15,931 bases of DNA from JAJRWS01 sp039831705 (GTDB lineage: Bacteria > Planctomycetota > Planctomycetia > Pirellulales > Lacipirellulaceae): assembly GCA_039831705.1 (NCBI GenBank), contig JBDOMT010000462.1:1-15931 (forward strand), written 5' to 3'. Below the pieces are notes generated by a model, which made no database searches, was not told the DNA's origin, and saw only the letters and a list, made by a program, of their open reading frames with translations. The translations under genes and the position numbers were made by a program. This document shows positions 9,243 through 15,931 of this stretch, in pieces (the stretch's first letter is position 1; every line of letters starts with the position of its first letter).

Positions 9243-10292
9243 TTACCTTGCAAGTGAATGTCGACTTCGTTCCGCGATTGTATCGAGGCTCACAATTTCA
9301 GCGCGCCCGTCGGCCTGGTCGACCAGATCGCAGATGAGGTCGATCGCCTGGAATCCTGGATCGACGACACCCAGGCAGGAAGGATGTGAAAGGAAATCAA
9401 AGACCGCGCGATTTTCAATGGCCCACTGCATCGACTGGCGAATCGCTTTGAGGAAATATTCCAACTTCCAGCGCCCCCCACGGAACGCCCCGATGTCACT
9501 GATTGGGCTCATGGGGATTTCCAGCAGGCCAGTCGGGTAGACAAACGGTTGCGCCTCACTTTGGGCAGCGTGAATATTGTCATAAGCCGCTTGCAGCGGC
9601 TTTCTCTCTGTACCGTGAAGGCTTTCGATCCCGGCATGGGCCGGATATCGACAGCTGATCCAGTCGAATCCCAAGTCGAGGATTAACTGCTGAATATCCT
9701 CTCGACCATTCAAGCCCGTGGCAAAGCCACCCGGTGTGCGAAAACCGTTCGCCTCGACGCCGACTCGCTGTTTGAGGGCCAAGTTAGTTAGCTTGATATT
9801 GTCGCGCAACACATCATGCACGCTTCTGCCGCGGAGTAACCACGGCGCGCGTCGGAAACGATACTGCAACTCCTCGGTGGAACTGGCCAACAAATAAACA
9901 TGATCGTACGTATGATTGCCAATCGGGTGACCTTCTTGGGAAATTTCCTTCAGCCAATCGATATTGGAATGCTCAAAGACCTGGCCGACGACAAAATTGT
10001 GAATCACACCGCCGCGCTTTCTCACACGCCGGCAAGCGGCTACCGTGTAGTCTTTGGCCGCCTGATTGAGATTCCCTTTTTCGTAATCCCAATTGGTGTT
10101 TTCCCACTTGGGGAAATTCCTCGACATTTCCAGGTCTAGTGTGATTGCGATCTGAGCCTTGTCGAATGTTCCGGCAGGCGATTTTGGCAATTCGGCCGCC
10201 TGAAGTGCGTTGCACACCACCAGCCCTGCCGACGTAGCGGTCACCGTCCCGAGGAACTTCCGCCTTGTTGTATGCTCGTTGGTTACGTTCAT
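9243..10292 (-). CDS. Tat-exported polysaccharide deacetylase-fold protein
   Basis: The product is 349 aa from the ATG at 10292. A TTG at 10322 would add ten residues with no motif. The N-terminus has a twin-arginine signal, TTRRKFLGT (8-16), then a hydrophobic stretch ending in ALQAAE. The NodB-like barrel shows ITLDLEM (50-56), the metal-binding HTYDH (127-131), FRTPGGF (184-190) and FLSHPS (300-305), matching motifs 1, 2, 3 and 5 of carbohydrate esterase family 4. Motif 1 is unusual: the classic Asp-Asp pair is D53-Leu-Glu. The family removes acetyl groups from N-acetylglucosamine or acetylated xylan; a branch (PuuE-like) acts on allantoin instead. Position beside the dehydrogenase (3 nt apart) and the lyase favours a carbohydrate substrate, but an amide ring substrate is possible. 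Confidence 0.8.
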   Translation of the reverse strand: MNVTNEHTTRRKFLGTVTATSAGLVVCNALQAAELPKSPAGTFDKAQIAITLDLEMSRNFPKWENTNWDYEKGNLNQAAKDYTVAACRRVRKRGGVIHNFVVGQVFEHSNIDWLKEISQEGHPIGNHTYDHVYLLASSTEELQYRFRRAPWLLRGRSVHDVLRDNIKLTNLALKQRVGVEANGFRTPGGFATGLNGREDIQQLILDLGFDWISCRYPAHAGIESLHGTERKPLQAAYDNIHAAQSEAQPFVYPTGLLEIPMSPISDIGAFRGGRWKLEYFLKAIRQSMQWAIENRAVFDFLSHPSCLGVVDPGFQAIDLICDLVDQADGRAEIVSLDTIAERSRHSLAR

Positions 10293-10430
10293 GTTGAAAT
10301 CTTTCTCGGTCGGCCGGAACAAGGAGTGTCAACGACGCAGTTCTGGCAATTCATTGCAGCAAAACTATGGTTTGCCGGCATAGCGCTACCGCTCGATCCG
10401 ACCTACAGAATATGTTTTTCAATGCGCCTG
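10293..10430 (-). other. 138-nt gap inside the minus-strand gene block
   Basis: This is the widest gap in the minus-strand block. I see no gene and no hairpin plus T-run terminator. An 8-bp perfect palindrome (TAGCGCTA, 10381-10388) sits in it. A weak promoter-like pair reading leftward (TTGAAC, then CATATT about 19 bases on) lies near its upstream end. An extra internal promoter for the deacetylase and dehydrogenase genes is possible but not shown. Confidence 0.25.
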
Positions 10431-11411
10431 CTAGTTCAATGCCAACAGCATTCGGGCATTTTCAAGGGAAATCTTTCTTCGTATATTATCGGGTAACTGA
10501 AACTCTTGGAATAGGTCGAATTGCTGAAAGTTGCGTTGTGCGAGATCATAGTAGTCGGTGCCAAACAGTAATCGATCGGCACGACGAATCAGAAACTTTT
10601 CCCCGAAATCTTGATCGCGCAGCACCGCATGAGCGCCACTCGAGGAAAGATCGCCGTACAAATTGGGAAACTGATCCATCAGTTTGTCGATGGCGCCATA
10701 AGGCTGGACGGGACCTTTCGGGTAGCCGACGTGCAAGTCCGCTTGGGTAAGGCCGCCAGAAATCGACGCCCACCAACCTTTGCCATGCCCGATAAACGGC
10801 AACTCGGGAAAAGCTCGTAGCGCTTTAGCCAGACCTGGCAATCCGGGCTCGTCCATGTTTGCCTTATTGTCCAAGTGAAATAGTACCGGTAGCTTCACTT
10901 CGTTGCAGGCATCGTAGAGTCGCAGGTTGAGCGGATCGTCGATCGGCAATTGTGGTTTGTGCTCGCCGAAACCTCGCGCGCCAGCTTCGCGATATCGATT
11001 GAGCATATCGACAACTTGCTGTGTTTCAGTGAGATGCGTAGACAATGCGCGGGGATCGATGGCACAGAAAGGAATCAACCGATCGCGATGCGGCGCTGTC
11101 TCCCGAAGGACATATTCGGTCGTCACGGGATACCAAAATGCCTCGGGAGATACAAGAGGCAACACCACGGCTTGGGAGACATTATGTGCATCCATCCAAC
11201 GTAGCATCTGGGTCGCAGTAAGGGGGCCATGTTTCTCGCCGTACCATCTCTGGGCCAGATGGACGTGAATGTCAAAGTAACCATGACTGTTGGGATCGAC
11301 CACTGCGGCCTTGGCTCGCTTAGGGCACCTATGCACCGCCATGCTTACGCCAATGGCAAACGACCGACCGACAAACTGTCGTCGAGTGATGAACTGTTCT
11401 AACCGAGACAT
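10431..11411 (-). CDS. Tat-exported amidohydrolase_2-type metal hydrolase
   Basis: The product is 326 aa, starting at the ATG at 11411 (GAAG about six bases upstream). A twin-arginine signal is clear: ITRRQFVGRSFAIGVSMAV (8-26). The TIM-barrel motifs of the amidohydrolase_2 (ACMSD-like) group follow: FDIHVHL with H49 and H51, LPVLFHL with H179, PFIGHGKG with H209, and LLFGTDYYDL with D286, together the usual metal ligands. Length fits the family. Known members are decarboxylases, lactonases or hydrolases acting on small ring or acid compounds, normally in the cytosol; here the protein should be exported folded with its metal. It lies 37 nt after the RidA-like gene and 138 nt before the deacetylase gene. 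Sugar lactone hydrolysis after oxidation by the dehydrogenase is an attractive but unproven role. Confidence 0.82.
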   Translation of the reverse strand: MSRLEQFITRRQFVGRSFAIGVSMAVHRCPKRAKAAVVDPNSHGYFDIHVHLAQRWYGEKHGPLTATQMLRWMDAHNVSQAVVLPLVSPEAFWYPVTTEYVLRETAPHRDRLIPFCAIDPRALSTHLTETQQVVDMLNRYREAGARGFGEHKPQLPIDDPLNLRLYDACNEVKLPVLFHLDNKANMDEPGLPGLAKALRAFPELPFIGHGKGWWASISGGLTQADLHVGYPKGPVQPYGAIDKLMDQFPNLYGDLSSSGAHAVLRDQDFGEKFLIRRADRLLFGTDYYDLAQRNFQQFDLFQEFQLPDNIRRKISLENARMLLALN

Positions 11412-11448
11412 AGTAAGCTTCGATTCGCTTCGAATAAATATTGGCTAC

Positions 11449-11961
11449 CTAAATAACGGCAATCGCTTCGATCTCCAGTTCCAACCCGGGGATCGCCAGT
11501 TCGGGTGTTCCCACGGCGGTCGATGCAGGGTACGGCTCCACCAGATAATCCTTGCGGACCTTGCGATAGAGGGGCAAGTCCCGCAACATGTGTACCCAAT
11601 AGGAACGCAAGATCACTACGTTGGCAAACGAAGCGCCGGCCGCTTCGAGCAACAAACCAATGCGATCGAATGTTTGCCGAATCTGTATTTCCATATCGGC
11701 GCTGTAATCTTTCGGGCCCTGGCCGGAAATGAACAGCATTTGCTGCCCTGTCGACAAGATTGCGGGAGAATAGCCGACGTCGGCAGACGGCGCACCCGCA
11801 GGTCGTAACGCTTTGCGACGGAAGCTCTTCGATTCCCCCTGCTCCGTCGCCCCGGCTGAGGCCAATGGCCCCAAAAACGTTCCGCTCGCTGCGCCAAGTA
11901 GCGCAGCACCCATCAGATCGCGTCGAGCCGGGAGCATTGTTTTCGTCAATTTTTCTGTCAT
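11449..11961 (-). CDS. exported RidA/YjgF-like protein lacking the catalytic Arg
   Basis: The product is 170 aa. The ATG at 11961 has an excellent ribosome binding site (AGAGGA, five bases upstream). The N-terminus looks like a Tat signal: PARRDLMGAALLGAASG (11-27), with a cleavage-like ASAGA at 34-38. The Rid domain occupies about 58-170: GYSPAI (63-68), MLFISGQGP (75-83), helix DRIGLLLEAAGASFANVV (99-116), and the C-terminal strand ELEIEAIAV (161-169). In true RidA imine deaminases an Arg follows PA in the PARST-type motif; here it reads PASTAV (145-150), so the Arg is Ser147. The protein therefore resembles Arg-less Rid subfamilies of unknown activity. It lies between the PEP-CTERM gene (42 nt) and the amidohydrolase gene (37 nt). 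A structural or ligand-binding role is as likely as catalysis. Confidence 0.82.
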   Translation of the reverse strand: MTEKLTKTMLPARRDLMGAALLGAASGTFLGPLASAGATEQGESKSFRRKALRPAGAPSADVGYSPAILSTGQQMLFISGQGPKDYSADMEIQIRQTFDRIGLLLEAAGASFANVVILRSYWVHMLRDLPLYRKVRKDYLVEPYPASTAVGTPELAIPGLELEIEAIAVI

Positions 11962-12003
11962 CGTGATCCTCTTATTGAAGGTAGTAAGTTAAATAGGAAG
12001 TTA

Positions 12004-14148
12004 TCAGTGAACACCTGCCCAGTTAAAGCGACGAGCCGCAATACATACATTCACTAGTCCGATCGTCAACATAGCCAATGTTGCCGGTTCTGGAATCGCG
12101 GCAAAGGCGGCTTCAGAACTAAGAGATGTCCCAAAGTTTCGCTGCCACCGCAGGAAATCTGCACCATCCGAATCACCATCGCCGTCGCTGTCAGATCCAT
12201 CGTCGATAGCGAAATCTGTTTGCCACTGCAGAAGGTCTGCTTCGTTAACCGCATAGTCTCCGTTAAGATCTCCCGGAAGCGGCGGCAACTCAGGGCCAAC
12301 CAGAGAGACACCGTCGATTAGGTAGTGCCCCGTGCCAGGAGCAAAGGAACTGTCTTGAATGGCAAACACGAGGCGCGCGATCGTTGCATTGGCAGAGGCT
12401 GTGATAAAAGCATTCTGAAGCTCCCAGTCGGTATTGCTAAACAGAATCGCTGCGGAATCAAGAATGGTTGCCGAACCTTCGTCGGCCAGCATCCACACTT
12501 GTGCCGCCAACCAACCACCGGAAGAATCGCTCACCAACTCCTTGACCCAAGCGGAAAATTTGTACTCCCTTCCCGCCAGTACAGGAATGTCTTGAGTGAT
12601 CCAAGTGTGACCGGTATTGAAATCAATATCCAAGCTCACAGACGTATCGCTGCCGGACGCGCCATCATCGGACAATGACACAACCTGATCGATCCCATTG
12701 CCAACGAGTTGCCAGTCGAGCGGATACCCTTCGCCCATAGCTAATCCCTGTTCGAATCCAGAATTGTCAACATAATTTACTGTCTTGAGGTCTTGGACGA
12801 TCTGATGGTAGTAGTGGCGATAATCTGTGTAGAGATCGACCGCCTCCTGCCCGCCCAAAGAGACGGTTGTCTCCGGATGCTCGAAGAATCCCAGCCACTC
12901 GTAAGAAGAAATGACATCGACGTAGTTCTTCTCGATCTCAAGTTGTTGCATCAGTCGGCTGAAGTCTGCTGGAAAGGGGTTGCCATAGGTTGGCCCGGTC
13001 ATCTCCCAGGCTTCAAGATTGGCCCACAAGTGCTTGTCGACGCCGTTGTGGGCATTTTGATAAGACGAGTAGACTGCATCGAGCGTGTCGATCCGTTGTT
13101 GCGGATCAAAGGTATTCACGTATGGGATATAACCTGCTCCCACCGCGTCCTGATAGGCAAAGATGTCGACATGGGAATCGGCTAGGATCGTGGGAGAGAT
13201 GATCGGCGTACCTGACGGTGAGACCATCACCGGTTTGTCCGCTTCGAATTGTCTGAGAATGTCGGTCATCGGATTGTAGAAAGCAACGCTTGCTTGTTGA
13301 ATCTCGTTGGCTTCGTGGGTTAAATACCAGCCAAAAAAAGCAGGCTCATGGCGGTAGAGATCCCACAGTTCAGTGGCAATGAGAGTGCCGTGTTCCAGAC
13401 CGGCAGCGATGCGCATTGGATCGTCGAAGCCATCCCACGTCAATAAAAGATCGTCACCGCGACCTAGACCGATAAACACCTTTTGACCATTTTGAGAGGC
13501 CTGATTCAGGATAGTGCCAACCACATCGAAACTGGCCAGACTCTCGTATTGTTGACTCGGGTAAAAGGTCCCCCAGCCGTTGAGGATATACTCTGAGTAG
13601 GTGATGATCAGTGTTTCCACGCCCACGTTGTGTGCTGCATCAATGCTGTTCCGCACATCTTGCTCCGTGACTGGCCGAGTTTGGACGTAGACGCCGGGAA
13701 GCATCGCTCCAGGATCGATCCAAGCGGTGGAAATCACTGGCACTGCCCTCGTGTTACTTGCCACAACTTGAAAGGAGGAATCTCCCGTCAACTGGGGCTC
13801 ATTGCCAGGCGTAATCCGATACCTGACAGTATTAAGCCCGGCATGACCGCCGGTCGGAATCCATCGCGAGTAAAGTATCTGACCTTCAGCAGGGACGATC
13901 ACATCGGTCGACGCGATAATTTCTGTGCCGAGAGAAGATTCGCGGTAAAGGTCCAGGTTGTAATTCCGGGAAGAACTGCTAGGGTTCCTGATCGAAACTC
14001 TGGCTTCCACTCGCGTCAGATCTGTCACCGGACCTGATGCGACCACACTCATACTCGCGGAAGTCGAGGCAACGAGCTCCGGCTGAATCGCCAGCATTAA
14101 TAGCAAGCTCATGAAGAGTGCATCTGTCATGTTACGATAGACTACCAT
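12004..14148 (-). CDS. PEP-CTERM/dockerin protein with glycosidase-like barrel and CBM-like domain
   Basis: The product is 714 aa from the ATG at 14148. A TTG at 14160 is an alternative but has AGAGG directly against it; an ATG at 14130 is also possible. A signal peptide (about 12-26) precedes a small beta domain (30-130). A barrel-like region (about 133-455) has GWYLTHEANE (E279) and LWANLEAWE (E379), two glutamates placed like acid/base and nucleophile of a retaining glycosidase; it resembles DUF4434-type proteins. Residues 458-616 form a jelly-roll resembling a carbohydrate-binding module (NSGFEQG...YLIDGVSL). Two EF-hand loops follow (D627-D638 and D653-D664), dockerin-like. The tail is a PEP-CTERM anchor: IPEPATL, hydrophobic stretch, ARR (685-707). 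The protein is therefore exported and probably processed at the cell surface. It is the first gene of the minus-strand block. Confidence 0.82.
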   Translation of the reverse strand: MVVYRNMTDALFMSLLLMLAIQPELVASTSASMSVVASGPVTDLTRVEARVSIRNPSSSSRNYNLDLYRESSLGTEIIASTDVIVPAEGQILYSRWIPTGGHAGLNTVRYRITPGNEPQLTGDSSFQVVASNTRAVPVISTAWIDPGAMLPGVYVQTRPVTEQDVRNSIDAAHNVGVETLIITYSEYILNGWGTFYPSQQYESLASFDVVGTILNQASQNGQKVFIGLGRGDDLLLTWDGFDDPMRIAAGLEHGTLIATELWDLYRHEPAFFGWYLTHEANEIQQASVAFYNPMTDILRQFEADKPVMVSPSGTPIISPTILADSHVDIFAYQDAVGAGYIPYVNTFDPQQRIDTLDAVYSSYQNAHNGVDKHLWANLEAWEMTGPTYGNPFPADFSRLMQQLEIEKNYVDVISSYEWLGFFEHPETTVSLGGQEAVDLYTDYRHYYHQIVQDLKTVNYVDNSGFEQGLAMGEGYPLDWQLVGNGIDQVVSLSDDGASGSDTSVSLDIDFNTGHTWITQDIPVLAGREYKFSAWVKELVSDSSGGWLAAQVWMLADEGSATILDSAAILFSNTDWELQNAFITASANATIARLVFAIQDSSFAPGTGHYLIDGVSLVGPELPPLPGDLNGDYAVNEADLLQWQTDFAIDDGSDSDGDGDSDGADFLRWQRNFGTSLSSEAAFAAIPEPATLAMLTIGLVNVCIAARRFNWAGVH

Positions 14149-14221
14149 AGCTTGGCTCAACCTCTGTTGTATGGGAACGCTCTCCAGTTGTCAGCTATCG
14201 TTCTGCAAGGTTGCTATCAGA

Positions 14222-14251
14222 ATATTAAGATCTCCCAATTCGAGTATTCAA
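14222..14251 (-). promoter_or_regulatory. candidate leftward promoter for the minus-strand block
   Basis: Read on the minus strand, TTGAAT (14251-14246) and TAATAT (14227-14222) are 18 bases apart. Each matches the housekeeping consensus at four of six bases. Transcription would begin near 14215, leaving about 67 bases before the ATG at 14148. The surroundings are A+T-rich, so chance matches are likely. Confidence 0.3.
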
Positions 14252-14305
14252 TTTTTTCATTGTGCAGATCACTAATCAACACATAATACAAAATTTGAAC
14301 GAAAT

Positions 14306-14356
14306 CCTAGAGCCCCGATCGCTTCACCGAATAGCTTCGGGACCCTAGAGAAGCGG
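14306..14356. promoter_or_regulatory. G+C-rich block with nested and alternative hairpins
   Basis: CGCTTC (14320-14325) pairs perfectly with GAAGCG (14350-14355), and inside it CCGAA (14327-14331) pairs with TTCGG (14336-14340) around a TAGC loop. A competing pairing is CCCGA (14314-14318) with TCGGG (14337-14341). CCTAGAG is repeated directly at 14306 and 14344. The block stands out from A+T-rich flanks. No T-run follows on either strand, so it is not a standard terminator. Confidence 0.3.
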
Positions 14357-14443
14357 AGAGGTCAAACAGGCTCATTATTGCTTGTGATTTTCCATTTTGA
14401 TAAACCCCACTTTGTAAGAAATAGATAAAACACAAACTTTGGT

Positions 14444-14464
14444 TTGCATCAAATTCTTGAGCAA
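14444..14464. promoter_or_regulatory. inverted repeat over the rightward -35 box, operator candidate
   Basis: TTGC-A-TCAA and TTGA-GCAA are inverted copies with one bulged base and an ATTC centre. The right half (14457-14464) contains the -35 hexamer of the candidate rightward promoter. A bound repressor here would block the polymerase; no regulator gene is present in the window. Confidence 0.3.
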
Positions 14465-14485
14465 TGCATCCGATACAAGTATACT
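14457..14485 (+). promoter_or_regulatory. candidate rightward promoter for the propeller gene at 14560
   Basis: TTGAGC (14457-14462) and TATACT (14480-14485) are separated by the ideal 17 bases. The -10 box matches the consensus at five of six bases and the -35 at four. Transcription would start near 14492, giving a leader of about 68 bases before the ATG at 14560. Confidence 0.45.
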
Positions 14486-14559
14486 CAAAGCGTATTACAA
14501 CTGGTTTAAAACTAAGTTAGCTCGGAAAATTTCTGCCCTAATAAAATGAGAGGTTTCAA

Positions 14560-15931
14560 ATGAGCAAAGCATGTTACCGCAAGGCTTCCATGTCTTGCCG
14601 AGACTTGCGCGAATTTAAGCCCCATATTGAGCTGTTGGAAACAAGGCTCGCACTCAGCGTCACCTTGCTATCAGACGACTTCCAAAGCGATGCCATAGAC
14701 TCACAGCCTTCCAGCGCTGACACTTTCTTTAACTCAGTCGGTCCGGAAGGGTTTATTCAGATTTCCGGGCTTGGTGCGACTTATAGCGACCCGTTCAATC
14801 CAATTACCAACCGTAGCGTGGTGATTGACAACCCGGGTGCAGCTCAGCCGATTGTCGGCTGGTCGACGATATTCACCGATGACCCGGCAGACTTCCGTAC
14901 GGGCACGATTTCGTTTGACCTTTATATGGATACGCCAGACGACCGGTTTTGGACTTACGTGGACTTTCGGCTTGGCTTCGGTGGGTCGGGTCGAACAGCT
15001 CCGACTACGGTCGGTGATACGACCTTGTGGAACTCGTTCCGCATAAATGCTGCCACGCCGGATATTGTGTTTGACAATGGGAATGGATCGGGGCAAGCTT
15101 CGATTACAGGCAATTCGGCACTGCATGTTGAGTACTCTCTCAACGGCACCACAGAAACTTATCGTCTTTCCATTAACGGCGCAGCGATCGATTTTGGCTC
15201 GGGAAATCCCGACCGTCCTTGGATTGCGGGGGCGCCGGGGGTCAACATGTTCGGATTCTTCGGAGCATTTCCGTTGACTTCGGCACCGGTGTATATCGAT
15301 AACTTAGTCGTCGTGAACAACACGGATGGCGATCCACCGGATCCGCCGGGGAACTGGAGCCCGCCAGCAGACGAACCGACCGATCTGTTGGAGTGGCATC
15401 AACACCGGGGCAACAAGCGACTGACTGGCGAAGCGACGATCAGCCAAGACATTGTCTCGGACGCAAAAGTGCTGTGGTCGGAATTCGTTGGATCACGAGA
15501 AAGCTGGACGGCGGTCGGCCCTGACGTCAGCGGCCAGAACGTCGCCCTGCCAACGGGCAATATCAGCATCTCCCAAGCGGAACTTATCTCTTGGGATTTG
15601 AATGGCCCTTATTTTGATCTCGGCGGCACCGGTACGCTGACCGCGGAATCAACCCATTCAGGGAAGCGGATCGGAGATTTCATTCCTGGCAACGGCGTTT
15701 TGGAAAAACTGGAAATCGAAGTGTTCGACACGACGTTTGGTCAGGGCGTGGTGCGACTATTCACCTACAGTGGTGGTAACTGGGTACAACAATGGCAGTC
15801 GGCTGAGATCCCTTCCATGTTTAGTATACCAAACCTGATAACGGGCGACTTTGACAACGACGGACAACTGGAGGTTGCCCTCACACCCTGGTCCGAAGTG
15901 TACGTGCTGGATCTGGCTACTGGGCAGAACG
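14560..15931 (+). CDS. FG-GAP/PQQ-like propeller protein with LEPR-XLL-like N-terminus, 3' end outside window
   Basis: The frame is open from the ATG at 14560 to the window edge (457 codons, no stop). GAGAGG at 14548-14553 is a good ribosome binding site, six bases away. The N-terminus lacks an ordinary signal peptide but has ELLETRLALS (24-33), resembling the LEPR-XLL motif found at the start of many planctomycete surface proteins. Residues about 38-252 look like a beta-sandwich of the laminin-G/concanavalin type ending in YIDNLVVVN. A propeller opening of PQQ type follows (LLEWHQHRGNKRLTG, 276-290; KVLWSEFVG, 303-311), and a first FG-GAP motif DFDNDGQLEVAL with DLATGQ (430-456). It is divergent from the minus-strand block and shares its propeller type with the gene at the left end. 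A surface or adhesive role is likely; the full domain set cannot be seen. Confidence 0.8.
   Translation, partial: MSKACYRKASMSCRDLREFKPHIELLETRLALSVTLLSDDFQSDAIDSQPSSADTFFNSVGPEGFIQISGLGATYSDPFNPITNRSVVIDNPGAAQPIVGWSTIFTDDPADFRTGTISFDLYMDTPDDRFWTYVDFRLGFGGSGRTAPTTVGDTTLWNSFRINAATPDIVFDNGNGSGQASITGNSALHVEYSLNGTTETYRLSINGAAIDFGSGNPDRPWIAGAPGVNMFGFFGAFPLTSAPVYIDNLVVVNNTDGDPPDPPGNWSPPADEPTDLLEWHQHRGNKRLTGEATISQDIVSDAKVLWSEFVGSRESWTAVGPDVSGQNVALPTGNISISQAELISWDLNGPYFDLGGTGTLTAESTHSGKRIGDFIPGNGVLEKLEIEVFDTTFGQGVVRLFTYSGGNWVQQWQSAEIPSMFSIPNLITGDFDNDGQLEVALTPWSEVYVLDLATGQN

Larger units (their letters stand above)
14149..14559. other. 411-nt divergent intergenic region
   Basis: This A+T-rich stretch lies between two genes read outward. 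It holds a promoter-like pair for each direction, an inverted repeat over the rightward -35 box, a second small perfect repeat CAAAC-TTTG-GTTTG (14433-14446), and a G+C-rich block with hairpin potential in the middle. No plausible coding frame is visible. It is the probable control region for both the minus-strand block and the propeller gene to the right. Confidence 0.6.

Noticed and set aside
11290..11808. 172-codon plus-strand open frame across the RidA-like and amidohydrolase genes
   Set aside because: It crosses two well-supported minus-strand genes and has no family motif.

Overview
The window looks like a chromosomal piece of a planctomycete, most likely of the Pirellulales type. The evidence is a long propeller + HEAT + cytochrome c protein with a CxxCH motif (the 'PVC-type' dehydrogenase architecture), a protein with a dockerin-like double EF-hand followed by a PEP-CTERM tail, an N-terminal LEPR-XLL-like motif, and FG-GAP/VCBS propeller proteins. 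Base composition is moderate (roughly half G+C by eye). I see no tRNA, rRNA, IS element, integrase or CRISPR array.

Layout. A plus-strand gene (266-3085) encodes a secreted PQQ-like/FG-GAP propeller protein. It meets, tail to tail with only 34 nt between, a block of seven minus-strand genes transcribed from 14148 down to 3120. In order of transcription these are: a PEP-CTERM/dockerin protein with a glycosidase-like barrel and a carbohydrate-binding-like domain; a RidA-like protein; an amidohydrolase_2-type metal hydrolase; a polysaccharide-deacetylase-fold protein; the large dehydrogenase/cytochrome c protein; a heparinase II/III-like lyase; and an isochorismatase-like cysteine hydrolase. Gaps between them are 42, 37, 138, 3, 82 and 86 nt, so most or all may be one operon. 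A 411-nt A+T-rich divergent region (14149-14559) with plausible promoters in both directions separates this block from a second FG-GAP/PQQ-like gene. That gene starts at 14560 on the plus strand and runs off the end of the window.

How the parts may work together. Each of the seven operon products carries an apparent export signal (four Sec-type, three Tat-type), and the two flanking propeller proteins also look extracytoplasmic. The set reads as an extracytoplasmic route for a uronate-containing, possibly acetylated or amino-sugar-containing polysaccharide: binding/hydrolysis (PEP-CTERM protein), chain cleavage (heparinase-like lyase), N/O-deacetylation (deacetylase fold), oxidation with electrons passed to haem (dehydrogenase/cytochrome c), then processing of small products (amidohydrolase, RidA-like, isochorismatase-like). 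This is inference; no substrate can be read from the sequence. The most interesting point is that three families usually found in the cytosol appear here as exported proteins, and two of them have lost textbook catalytic residues.
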